From Acidimicrobiales bacterium (lineage in GTDB: Bacteria; Actinomycetota; Acidimicrobiia; Acidimicrobiales; VFJN01): a stretch of 50,134 bases of DNA. Each line of letters opens with the position of its first letter. The first letter of the stretch is position 1. Shown here piece by piece: positions 9,478-16,554 of this stretch. Position numbers and translations under genes: made by a program. Location: NCBI GenBank assembly GCA_030681555.1, contig JAUXRW010000157.1, positions 1 to 50,134 on the forward strand. Direction: 5' to 3'. The notes under the pieces were generated by a model that was not told the origin of the DNA, ran no database searches, and saw only the letters and a program-made list of their open reading frames with translations.

Positions 9478-9792
9478 GTGCGGGAGCTGCTCGACGACCT
9501 CGACCGCTGGCGGACCGCAGGTCACGCCGTGGCGCTGGTGCGCCTGGTGGACGTCGAAGGGTCGGGCTCGCGCATGCCGGGTGCGGCCATGGCGGTGAAC
9601 GACCTGGGCGAGGTGGTGGGCTCGGTCAGCGGGGGCTGTGTCGAGGGTGCGGTGGTCCTCGAAGCCCAGGAGGTGCTGGCCACCGGCGAGGCGCGCCTGG
9701 TCACCTTCGGCTACAGCGACGACGATGCGTTCGCGGTGGGTCTCACCTGCGGTGGGACCGTGCACCTGTTCATCGAGCCCCTGGACTGGTAG
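9478..9792 (+). CDS. XdhC/CoxI family maturation factor, N-terminal domain protein
   Basis: A 104-residue protein equivalent to the XdhC_CoxI domain. It has the conserved 'GSGSRMPGAAMAV' and 'GSVSGGCVEGAVV' segments and a C-terminal 'GLTCGGTVHLFIEPL'. XdhC proteins bind the sulfurated molybdenum cofactor and protect or deliver it during hydroxylase assembly. Many are single proteins of about 350 residues; here the N-domain is a separate gene, followed two bases later by the Rossmann-domain gene, a split arrangement seen in other actinobacteria. The start is GTG at 9478, six bases after the FAD-subunit stop. Confidence 0.88.
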   Translation: MRELLDDLDRWRTAGHAVALVRLVDVEGSGSRMPGAAMAVNDLGEVVGSVSGGCVEGAVVLEAQEVLATGEARLVTFGYSDDDAFAVGLTCGGTVHLFIEPLDW

Positions 9793-9794
9793 CG

Positions 9795-10418
9795 ATGGAA
9801 GTGCGCTTCGAAGCACTGGCCCAGGCCCTGCGCGAACGGCGCCCCACGGTCCTGGTCACCATCGTCGACGGTCCGGGCACGGGGACGAAGCTCCTCATCG
9901 TGGACGGTGCCGATCCCGCCGGAGAACTGGAGGACCCTCGCCTGGATCGGGTGGTGCGCAGGGATGCCGTGGCCGCCCTGACCTCGGGCGTCACGACCGT
10001 TCGCCGCTACGGCGCGCACGGTGAGACCAACCAGCCGGCGGTGGTGGTGTCCTTCGAGGTCCACGCGCCGCCACCCCGCCTGTTGATCTTCGGCGCGGTC
10101 GACTTCACGGACGCTCTGTCGAAAGTGGCCAAGGTGTTGGGATACCACGTGACGGTGTGCGACGCCCGGGAGGTATTCGCCACCGCGGCCCGGTTCCCCA
10201 TGGCCGATGAGGTGGTCGTGGACTGGCCCCACCGTCTGGTGGACAAGGTGGGAGGTTCCCTGGGCCCTCGCGACGCCATCTGCGTCCTGACCCACGACGC
10301 CAAGTTCGACGTGCCGGCCATCGTTGCCGCCCTGCGTACCAAGGCTGGCTACGTGGGGGCCATGGGATCGCGCCGGACCACAGAGGATCGGGCCGCGCGC
10401 CTCAAGGAGCAGGGCTGA
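9795..10418 (+). CDS. XdhC family maturation factor, Rossmann-domain protein (frame broken near its 3' end)
   Basis: This frame encodes 207 residues of the XdhC C-terminal module: an N-terminal XdhC-like stretch ('FEALAQALRERRPTVLVTIVDGPGTGTKLL') and an XdhC_C Rossmann fold ('PPPRLLIFGAVDFTDALSKVAKVLGYH', 'CVLTHDAKFDVPAIVAAL', 'GYVGAMGSRRTTEDR'). The first fold motif reads GAVDF where GAGxxA-like glycines are usual, so the nucleotide site may be altered. The frame hits TGA at 10416-10418 right after 'RLKEQG', but the expected continuation is present in the next frame. That makes this either a recent one-base loss in the 'agggct' run at 10411-10416 or a sequencing error. Co-transcribed with the cox genes. 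Confidence 0.8.
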   Translation: MEVRFEALAQALRERRPTVLVTIVDGPGTGTKLLIVDGADPAGELEDPRLDRVVRRDAVAALTSGVTTVRRYGAHGETNQPAVVVSFEVHAPPPRLLIFGAVDFTDALSKVAKVLGYHVTVCDAREVFATAARFPMADEVVVDWPHRLVDKVGGSLGPRDAICVLTHDAKFDVPAIVAALRTKAGYVGAMGSRRTTEDRAARLKEQG

Positions 10419-10594
10419 CCGACGCCGAGCTGGACCGTCTCATGGCCCCCATAGGACTCGACCTCGGCGCCCGAACACCGGAGGAGACTGCCGTGGCCAT
10501 CTGCGCGGAGATCATCGCCATCCGCACCGGTCACACTGCCCCCAGCCTGAAGCACGGGGACGGACCGATCCACGCTCCCGACCGCCTTCGGTGA
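10413..10594 (+). pseudogene. out-of-frame C-terminal remainder of the XdhC Rossmann protein
   Basis: In the frame of CTG 10415 the sequence reads 'LTDAELDRLMAPIGLDLGAR', then 'TPEETAVAICAEIIAIRTGH', exactly the end expected for an XdhC family protein. It terminates with TGA at 10592-10594, which overlaps the GTG of the next gene as GTGA, the coupling used throughout this operon. So the ancestral XdhC gene ran from 9795 to 10594, and a single base is missing around 10412-10414. Confidence 0.78.
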
Positions 10595-11163
10595 CGCTGC
10601 TGGCGGTGGTCTTGGCCGCGGGTGCGGGACAGCGTTTCGCGGCGTCCGGGGCCGGCGAACACAAGCTCGTGACCTCGGTGCGGGGCGAGGCCCTCGTCAA
10701 CCATGCGGTGCGTGCGGCCACGGCGGCCGCGGTGGGCGAGGTAGTGGTGGTGCAGGGCGCGGTCGACCTCACCGAGCACGTTCCGGCGGGCACCACCCTG
10801 GTCGACAACCCCCGATGGCCCGAGGGCATCTCGACCTCTCTGCAGGCGGCGCTGGATCATGCCAGGGCTCGTCGCTGCTCGGCGGTGGTGGTGGGGCTGG
10901 CCGACCAGCCCGGCGTCGGCCCGGCCGCCTGGCGCGCCGTCGCGGCCTCACCGTCGCTTCCCCCCATCGCCGTGGCCACCTACGACGGGCGTCGAGCCAA
11001 CCCGGTGCGGTTGGCCGAGGCCGTCTGGGACCTGTTGCCCGAGACTGGGGACGAGGGCGCCCGGGCAGTGATGCGGGACAGGCCCGAGCTCGTCCGCGAA
11101 ATACCGTGCTCGGGCGAACCCTGGGACGTCGACACCGTGGAGGACCTCGAACGATGGAGCTGA
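10591..11163 (+). CDS. MocA-like molybdenum cofactor nucleotidyltransferase
   Basis: A 190-residue NTP_transf_3 protein, likely CTP:molybdopterin cytidylyltransferase, which makes the MCD form of the cofactor that CoxL-type enzymes use. The nucleotide-binding signature LAAGAGQRF is at residues 8-16, followed by a lysine in 'EHKLVTSVRGE'. 'LADQPGVGPAAWRAV' and 'GDEGARAVMRD' match the rest of the family. The start is GTG 10591, coupled to the preceding frame by GTGA; the stop overlaps the CoxG-like start by ten bases. Position between XdhC and CoxG strongly supports a role in maturation of the hydroxylase encoded upstream. Confidence 0.88.
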   Translation: MTLLAVVLAAGAGQRFAASGAGEHKLVTSVRGEALVNHAVRAATAAAVGEVVVVQGAVDLTEHVPAGTTLVDNPRWPEGISTSLQAALDHARARRCSAVVVGLADQPGVGPAAWRAVAASPSLPPIAVATYDGRRANPVRLAEAVWDLLPETGDEGARAVMRDRPELVREIPCSGEPWDVDTVEDLERWS

Positions 11164-11909
11164 CCAACGACTTCAGGGTGACCTTGCCGGTGGAACAGGC
11201 CTGGGCCGTGCTGACCGACCTGGAGCTCATCGCCCCCTGCATGCCCGGGGCTCAGCTCCAGGAGGTCGAAGGTGACATCTACCGCGGCATCGTCAAGATC
11301 AAGGTGGGCCCGATCACCGCCCAGTACAAGGGCCAGGTCACCTTCCTGGAACAGGATGTGGAGCGTCGGGTGGCGGTCCTTCGAGCGGAGGGTCGGGAGA
11401 CCCGGGGTCAGGGCAGCGCGAACGCGACCATCACGGCCACCCTCACACCCGACGGCGACGGGACCGCGGTGTCCGTGGGCACGGACCTAACGGTGACGGG
11501 CAAGGTGGCTCAGTTCGGTCGTGGTGCGCTGGCCGAGGTGAGTGCGAGCCTGATGGGCCGGTTCGTGACCACGCTCGAGCAAACGGTCCTGGCCGAGGTT
11601 CGCACCGCTGCGCCCGCACCCTCCGCCAACGCCTCGACCGAAGCTCTGCCACAGGTCCCCGGTGCTGGCGATGCAACCGGGTCCGACAGATCGGCGACGC
11701 ACGCCGCGGCCCAGGCCCCTCCCGCGACCACATCCCGTCCCCCCCAGGAGGCGGATCGTCCCGAGGTGCGAAAGATCGACGCACCCGAGTCCGTACCGGT
11801 GGACCTTCTGGGCGCGGCGGGATCGCCGCTGGCCAAACGGGTCGCTCCCGTGCTGGCCGTGGTCGGTGTCGCCTGGCTCGCTCGCAGGCTCCTGCGCCGC
11901 CGCAGGTAG
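11154..11909 (+). CDS. CoxG-like SRPBCC protein with C-terminal membrane anchor
   Basis: A 251-residue protein with an N-terminal CoxG/SRPBCC domain (residues ~1-150; 'ELTNDFRVTLPVEQAWAVL', 'IAPCMPGAQL', 'GPITAQYKGQVTF'). A proline/alanine-rich linker (~150-220) follows, then a single hydrophobic helix near the C-terminus ('VAPVLAVVGVAWLA') ending in an arginine cluster. CoxG proteins are thought to recruit the molybdenum hydroxylase to the cytoplasmic membrane and may carry quinone. The arginine-rich tail would sit on the cytoplasmic side. ATG 11154 overlaps the MocA-like stop by ten bases. This is the last gene of the cox operon. Confidence 0.9.
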   Translation: MELTNDFRVTLPVEQAWAVLTDLELIAPCMPGAQLQEVEGDIYRGIVKIKVGPITAQYKGQVTFLEQDVERRVAVLRAEGRETRGQGSANATITATLTPDGDGTAVSVGTDLTVTGKVAQFGRGALAEVSASLMGRFVTTLEQTVLAEVRTAAPAPSANASTEALPQVPGAGDATGSDRSATHAAAQAPPATTSRPPQEADRPEVRKIDAPESVPVDLLGAAGSPLAKRVAPVLAVVGVAWLARRLLRRRR

Positions 11910-11918
11910 ATCACCATC

Positions 11919-12085
11919 GGCCACTGGTTCTCCTCGACGGCGACGAGATCCCGGAGCATCGCGTCCATCGCCGCCGTCTTCCTGGCGTACAGCGCGTGGA
12001 TGTGGCGCCCCTGGGGCACACCGCGCCGCGGCTGCGCGTCGTCGGCGAAGGTGTCGCGTTCGACGATCACGACCCCGGCATGGCT
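11919..12085 (-). pseudogene. fragment of an FAD-dependent oxidoreductase gene
   Basis: On the minus strand, bases ~12073 to ~11925 read 'VVIVERDTFADDAQPRRG', then 'VPQGRHIHALYARKTAAMDAM'. This is the characteristic segment just after the first FAD strand of geranylgeranyl-reductase/halogenase-like oxidoreductases. The preceding GxGxxG loop and everything after about 50 residues are missing, so only an internal slice of the gene survives. It lies in the 385-base gap between the cox operon and the thiolase-like operon; nothing else was recognised in that gap apart from a ribosome-binding-like AAAGGT before 12295. Confidence 0.7.
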
Positions 12086-12294
12086 GGACTTTCTCATGGC
12101 CACGGACATCGGTGACCGAGATCGCAGCCTGATGGAGGTCTGACGGCGAGCTCGCAGCACGGAGCGCCGCGACGTACTACAAAGGGGGTCGAGTGTCAGA
12201 TGACCGAGGGGGCGCATCTGACCGCAGCGACCCCGTGACCGACCAACAGGCACAGAACCACCGCCCCGCGAACGGTGACGAAAGGTAGGTCAGC

Positions 12295-13476
12295 GTGGTC
12301 GACCGCGAGCTCACGATAAAGGGAAGGACCGCCATCGCCGGGATCGGCGAAACGGTCTACTACAAGCGAGCCCAAGCGCCGGATCCGGAGTTCCGGATGT
12401 GCCTGGACGCCATCCTGGCCGCAGCCGAGGACGCCGGGCTGGCGGTCGACGACATAGACGGCTTCGCCTCGTACAGCAACGACCGCAACGAACCGAGCCA
12501 CATCGCGTCGGCCCTTGGACTGCCCGAGCTCCGCTTCTCCAACATGGTGTGGGGCGGCGGCGGCGGCGGCGGGTCCGCGGCGGTAGCCAACGCGGCGGCC
12601 GCGGTAGCGGCCGGCTACGCCAACTACGTCGTGGTGTTCCGGGCCCTGGCCCAGGGGCAGTTCGGCCGGTTCGGGCAGGCCCCGCCGCTGCGAGGCATCT
12701 CCGGCCCGATGGCGTACACGATGCCCTACGGCCTCGTCTCGCCTGCGCAGATGTTCGCCATGCGAGTTCAGCGGTTCATGCACGAGTATGGCGGCGGTCA
12801 AGCGGCCCAGAAGGCCGTCTCGATGGCCAGCTACCACCACGCCCAGGCCAACCCACGGGCGGTGATGCACGGCCGACCCCTCACCGAGGAGGCCTACGAC
12901 GGCGCCCGCTGGATCGTCGAGCCGTTCCGCCTCTACGACTGCTGCATGGAGAACGATGGAGCGGCGGCCATCATCGTGACCTCCGCCGAAAGGGCCGCGG
13001 ACCTGCGCCACCCGCCCGCCCACATCTGGGCCGCCGAACAGGGTTCCGACCTCGGCCAGGGCTTGCCGGTCCACAACGCGCCCGATTACGCCACCTCGAA
13101 CTTCAAGACGTTGGCCAAGCACCTGTACGACACCGCCGGGGTCGGACCCCACGACATCGATGTGATCCAGTCCTACGAGAACTTCACCGGGGGAGTAGTC
13201 ATGTCATTGGTCGAACACGGGTTCTGCGAACCCGAGGAGGTCGACAAGGTCCTCACGTTCGAGAACCTCACGGCCCCCAACGGGTCCCTGCCCATCAACA
13301 CCAGCGGGGGCAACCTGGCCGAGTGCTACATGCACGGTCTCGAGCTCATCATCGAGGCCGTCCGCCAGGTGAGGGGAACCTCCACCAGCCAGGTGGCCGA
13401 CGTCGAGCTCTCGCTCGTCACGTCCGGGCCCATGGTCACACCCGTCAGCAACCTGCTCCTGTCGGCGTCACGATGA
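12295..13476 (+). CDS. thiolase-like lipid-transfer protein (Ltp2-type aldolase candidate)
   Basis: A 393-residue SCP2-thiolase-superfamily protein. The position of the nucleophilic cysteine of true thiolases is occupied by a run of seven glycines (residues 87-93), and the usual GHPxGxTG is replaced by 'SGGNLAECYMHG'. These changes match the Ltp2 group, which with a DUF35 partner catalyses retro-aldol removal of a side-chain fragment from steroid-type acyl-CoAs. The catalytic tyrosine region 'IQSYENFTG' is present. The GTG start at 12295 follows AAAGGT. ATGA overlap with the DUF35 gene (13473) supports an obligate complex. True thiolysis is unlikely; a purely acyl-binding role is possible. 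Confidence 0.86.
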   Translation: MVDRELTIKGRTAIAGIGETVYYKRAQAPDPEFRMCLDAILAAAEDAGLAVDDIDGFASYSNDRNEPSHIASALGLPELRFSNMVWGGGGGGGSAAVANAAAAVAAGYANYVVVFRALAQGQFGRFGQAPPLRGISGPMAYTMPYGLVSPAQMFAMRVQRFMHEYGGGQAAQKAVSMASYHHAQANPRAVMHGRPLTEEAYDGARWIVEPFRLYDCCMENDGAAAIIVTSAERAADLRHPPAHIWAAEQGSDLGQGLPVHNAPDYATSNFKTLAKHLYDTAGVGPHDIDVIQSYENFTGGVVMSLVEHGFCEPEEVDKVLTFENLTAPNGSLPINTSGGNLAECYMHGLELIIEAVRQVRGTSTSQVADVELSLVTSGPMVTPVSNLLLSASR

Positions 13477-13916
13477 GCGCCACCGACGCCTACCTCCCGG
13501 CCGGGCTCCCCGCCCCGGCGTCCGAGGCCCTCGATGAGACCTACTGGTCCGCGGCGACCGACCACCGGCTCATGATCCAGTGCTGCCAGGGTTGTGGCCG
13601 TCACCAGTGGGGGCCGGAGTGGATCTGCAACAAATGCCGGTCGTTCGACCTGGAATGGGTCGAGGTGGAGCCTCGGGGAGTCATCTACAGCTGGGAGCGG
13701 ATCTGGCACCCGGTGCACCCCGCGCTGGTCGAGGCCTGCCCCTACGTGGTGGTCCTGGTCGAGCTGCCCCACGCCGACGGCGTTCGGATGGTCGGGAACC
13801 TGCTGGGTGATCCGACCGAGGAGGTGCAGATAGGCAGTGAGGTCGAAGGGGTGTTCGAGGACCACCCCGAGTGTGAGCCGCCGTACACCTTGGTGCAATG
13901 GAGGAGACTGCCATGA
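13473..13916 (+). CDS. DUF35 OB-fold protein with zinc ribbon (ChsH2-like)
   Basis: A 147-residue acyl-CoA-associated protein. An N-terminal rubredoxin-like zinc ribbon is formed by C38, C41, C52 and C55, followed by an OB-fold ('GVIYSWERIWHPVHPALVEA', 'PYVVVLVELPHADGVRMVGNL'). In steroid side-chain degradation such proteins bind the thiolase-like aldolase and help close its active site. The gene overlaps its partner upstream and the amidohydrolase downstream by ATGA, so the three are translated together. Confidence 0.9.
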   Translation: MSATDAYLPAGLPAPASEALDETYWSAATDHRLMIQCCQGCGRHQWGPEWICNKCRSFDLEWVEVEPRGVIYSWERIWHPVHPALVEACPYVVVLVELPHADGVRMVGNLLGDPTEEVQIGSEVEGVFEDHPECEPPYTLVQWRRLP

Positions 13917-15106
13917 GCGTGACGACCGATGCCCCCAACGCCTGGCGACTCGACACGCCCGGGCCAGTCGGCTGGCGGCGCACGACGCGCCCAGGTGACC
14001 CCAACAAGTACTTCATGGTCTCCGCCGACTGCCACGCCAACGAGCCCGTCGACTGGTTGTCGTCACGAATCGAACCGCAGTACCGCGAGCGGATCCCCCA
14101 CATAAAGGTGGACGAGGACGGCGTGGCCTGGTTCATCACCGAGGGCTGGCGCCCTCAGAAGCTACGCACCACCGAGGCCAAGGACACGATGGCCGAGGAG
14201 GACCTCGTCCGCAGCAAGGCTGGCGCCGACCCCCTCGACCGCATCCGTGACCACGATCTCGACGGCGTCGACGTCGAGATCGTCTTCCCCAACAAGGGCC
14301 TGGTCAACTGGGGCACACCGGACCCGGTGTTCGCAATGGCGATGTGCCGGGCATGGAACCGGTGGGCCCATGAGACCTACGCCGCCCACTCGGACCGGAT
14401 CCTTCCCATGGCCGCCGTCTCCCCCGCTGACCGGGAGGGCACCGTGGCCGAGATCACGTGGGCGGCGGATCACGGCTACCGGGGGCTGACCCTGCCGTGC
14501 AAGCCCTACTGGGGCGCGCATGATGCCGAGACCCCCAACTACAACCTGCCGGACTACGACTGGCTCTGGGCTGCCGTCTGCGACGCGGGACTACCGGTCA
14601 CGTTCCACGTCTCGACCGGTCGCGATCCTCGCGCCGCGCGGGGCAACGGCGGTGCGGTGGTCAACTACGTGAGCCACTCGCTCGCTCCCACCATCGAACC
14701 GCTGGCGAACCTGTGCGCCTCCGGTGTCCTCGACCGGTTCCCGAATCTTCGCTTCGCCACCATCGAGGCCGGCATCGGATGGGTGGCCTGGGCACTGGAC
14801 GCCATGGACGAGGCCTACCGCAAGCACCACATGTGGGCGTTCCCGAAGCTGTCGATGCTGCCCTCGGACCACTACCGACGGGCCGGGTTCAGCTCGTTCC
14901 AGGAAGACCGGGCCGGTCTGGCCACCGCCGAGGAGCTCGGTCTGGTTGACAACTTCCTGTGGGCCAACGACTACCCGCACCACGAAGGCAGCTGGCCCCA
15001 CTCAGCCGAAGCCATCGAGCGCCAGATGGGTCACCTTTCGGAGACCTCACGAGCGAAGATCCTCGGCCTGAACGCGGCCCGGCTGTTCGGACTCGACCCG
15101 AGCTGA
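13913..15106 (+). CDS. amidohydrolase-2 family metal-dependent hydrolase
   Basis: A 397-residue TIM-barrel protein of the ACMSD-like amidohydrolase 2 family. The N-terminal metal motif DCH is at residues 39-41 ('SADCHANEP'), the mid-barrel histidine lies in 'VTFHVSTG', and the C-terminal aspartate in 'WANDYPHHE'. These enzymes hydrolyse or decarboxylate ring-derived acids. The start is taken as ATG 13913 (ATGA overlap with the DUF35 stop, GGAGGAG eight bases upstream) rather than ATG 13898. Members are very common next to thiolase/DUF35 and CoA-transferase genes in actinobacteria. Substrate unknown. Confidence 0.9.
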   Translation: MSVTTDAPNAWRLDTPGPVGWRRTTRPGDPNKYFMVSADCHANEPVDWLSSRIEPQYRERIPHIKVDEDGVAWFITEGWRPQKLRTTEAKDTMAEEDLVRSKAGADPLDRIRDHDLDGVDVEIVFPNKGLVNWGTPDPVFAMAMCRAWNRWAHETYAAHSDRILPMAAVSPADREGTVAEITWAADHGYRGLTLPCKPYWGAHDAETPNYNLPDYDWLWAAVCDAGLPVTFHVSTGRDPRAARGNGGAVVNYVSHSLAPTIEPLANLCASGVLDRFPNLRFATIEAGIGWVAWALDAMDEAYRKHHMWAFPKLSMLPSDHYRRAGFSSFQEDRAGLATAEELGLVDNFLWANDYPHHEGSWPHSAEAIERQMGHLSETSRAKILGLNAARLFGLDPS

Positions 15107-15132
15107 ATGACGAGGGGGCCGGGCCCGGCCGT

Positions 15133-15290
15133 GAAGCTTCCGGGCAGCGCGTGGTCGCGCTCGTCAACCGTGCGGGCTGTCACCGCCACCGCGGCGCCAT
15201 CGGACGCGAACCGTCGCGCCATCGCTTCACCGATGCCGCGGTGGCGCCGGTGCTGATGACCACCCTGGACTCGAGACGTGCCGTGTCGAT
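15133..15290 (-). pseudogene. N-terminal fragment of an SDR gene with a one-base loss
   Basis: Read on the minus strand, bases 15263-15241 give 'VVISTGAT' and, one frame over, 15240-15133 gives 'RGIGEAMARRFASDGAAVAV' then 'TARTVDERDHALPGSF'. Joined, these form the standard SDR opening; one cytosine is missing inside the glycine-rich loop. Nothing of the rest of the protein follows: the sequence turns into the tail of the amidohydrolase gene on the other strand. It sits directly downstream of the MaoC gene in the 247-base gap, so it may be the last, now lost, gene of the long minus-strand operon. Confidence 0.72.
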
Positions 15291-15353
15291 GTGCTCAAGC
15301 AGGGTTGACCAGGGCCCCTAACCGCCCGGGCGGCGTCGGAGTGCGAACAGCGA

Positions 15354-16235
15354 TCAGGTGAACGTCGCCCGCCCCTGATCGATGACGATGTCGCCGTTCT
15401 GGCGCTCGGTCCGGAAGATGCACTCCTTGCCCTCCACCCACATCTTCACGGTCAGGGTGTCCCCCGGGAACACCGGGGTGGAGAAGCGCGCCTCCATGGA
15501 ACCGAACCGGCTCGGGTCGTTGTCGCACAGCGCGGCCAGCAGGCCCCGTCCGGTGAACCCATAGCTGCAGAGCCCGTGCAAGATGGGTCTGTCGAACCCA
15601 CCCATGCTGGCGAAGCTGGGGTCGGAGTGGAGCGGGTTGAGGTCGCCGGACAGCCGGTAGGTCAGGGCCTGGTGGGGCGAGGTCTCGTAGGTCACCTGAT
15701 GGTCGGGCGCCCGGTCGGGGGCTACGTTGCGGGGACCGGACGGCCCGCGGTCGCCACCCCAGCCGCCTTCCCCACGCAGGAAGATCGATGAGGTGGTGCG
15801 CCAGCGGACGTCGCCGGTGGCCGGGTCCACCGCGGTTCCCTCCATGGCCACCACGGCGCCGGAGCCCTTGTCGTACATGCCGACGATCTTCGAGGTCACC
15901 ATCGCGGTGCCGTCGGGCGGGATCGGAGCCTCGAGGGCTACGCCCTGCTCGCCATGGACCAGCATGGCAAAGTTGAAGGTCCCCATCTTGGAGAACAGCC
16001 CCGCCTGAGAGGCCATCGGGTTGCTGTCCTTCTGCCGGGCCCGCTCGCCGCCTCCGGCCACCACGGCGAAGGTCGGCAGCACCTGCTGCGGGAGGCTGGC
16101 GGTGTCGTGGGTGGCGAACTGGAGCTCGTCGGTGCCGCAGCCCACACCAAGCGCGTAGATGACCGCGTCCCACTTGGTCCATGAGATCTCGCTCGGCTCG
16201 GACTCGGCCCCCACAGCATCGGGGTTGATCGGCAT
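15354..16235 (-). CDS. MaoC-like (R)-enoyl-CoA hydratase, hydratase 2 type
   Basis: A 293-residue double-hotdog hydratase, like the hydratase-2 module of MFE-2. It probably adds water to a 2-enoyl-CoA intermediate to give the (R)-3-hydroxyacyl-CoA that the adjacent MFE-2-like SDR would oxidise. The C-terminal hotdog carries the catalytic motif YRLSGDLNPLHSDP (D198, H203) and 'GFDRPILHGLCSYG'. The N-terminal half lacks catalytic residues, as usual. ATG 16235 has AGAGGA upstream. It ends the minus-strand operon as it now stands, separated from the CoA-transferase at 16555 by 319 bases, so it may have its own promoter. Confidence 0.93.
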   Translation of the reverse strand: MPINPDAVGAESEPSEISWTKWDAVIYALGVGCGTDELQFATHDTASLPQQVLPTFAVVAGGGERARQKDSNPMASQAGLFSKMGTFNFAMLVHGEQGVALEAPIPPDGTAMVTSKIVGMYDKGSGAVVAMEGTAVDPATGDVRWRTTSSIFLRGEGGWGGDRGPSGPRNVAPDRAPDHQVTYETSPHQALTYRLSGDLNPLHSDPSFASMGGFDRPILHGLCSYGFTGRGLLAALCDNDPSRFGSMEARFSTPVFPGDTLTVKMWVEGKECIFRTERQNGDIVIDQGRATFT

Positions 16236-16554
16236 GTCGTGTCCTCTTTCGTTGTACTGATCGTCCCCTCATGCGAGTGTCGCGCTCTCGGCGGGAAGAT
16301 CTCCTGTTGGTGCTGGCCAACCGTGGGAGCCGGCCTGCTCATGCGCCACGGTGATCGTGGCAGGGCGACGGCGCGCCCAGGTAGATAATGCCGCGCCCGA
16401 TCAGGTCGTGCCGAACCGACACCGGGAAACCCCGGCCACGAGATCCGACCCCACCTCCTCGGGGCGAGTAGATGTCCCGCAGGCAGCCCGCGTGACTGCG
16501 CTCCGACGAAGGAGTCCTAGGCCTCGCCCGGTCACGTCCCGTCCGGCTCGTCGT
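16236..16554. other. 319-base gap between MaoC and CoA-transferase genes
   Basis: No gene or convincing remnant was found on either strand. The end adjoining the MaoC gene has an AT-richer patch (16249-16262, minus-strand TACAAC) that could be a -10 element for the MaoC gene. The stretch next to 16555 contains no hairpin with a T-run. Confidence 0.4.

Noticed and set aside
12560-12600. Poly-glycine run as a possible assembly or low-complexity error
   Set aside because: The frame is continuous on both sides and a glycine-rich loop at this place is expected in cysteine-less thiolase-like proteins.
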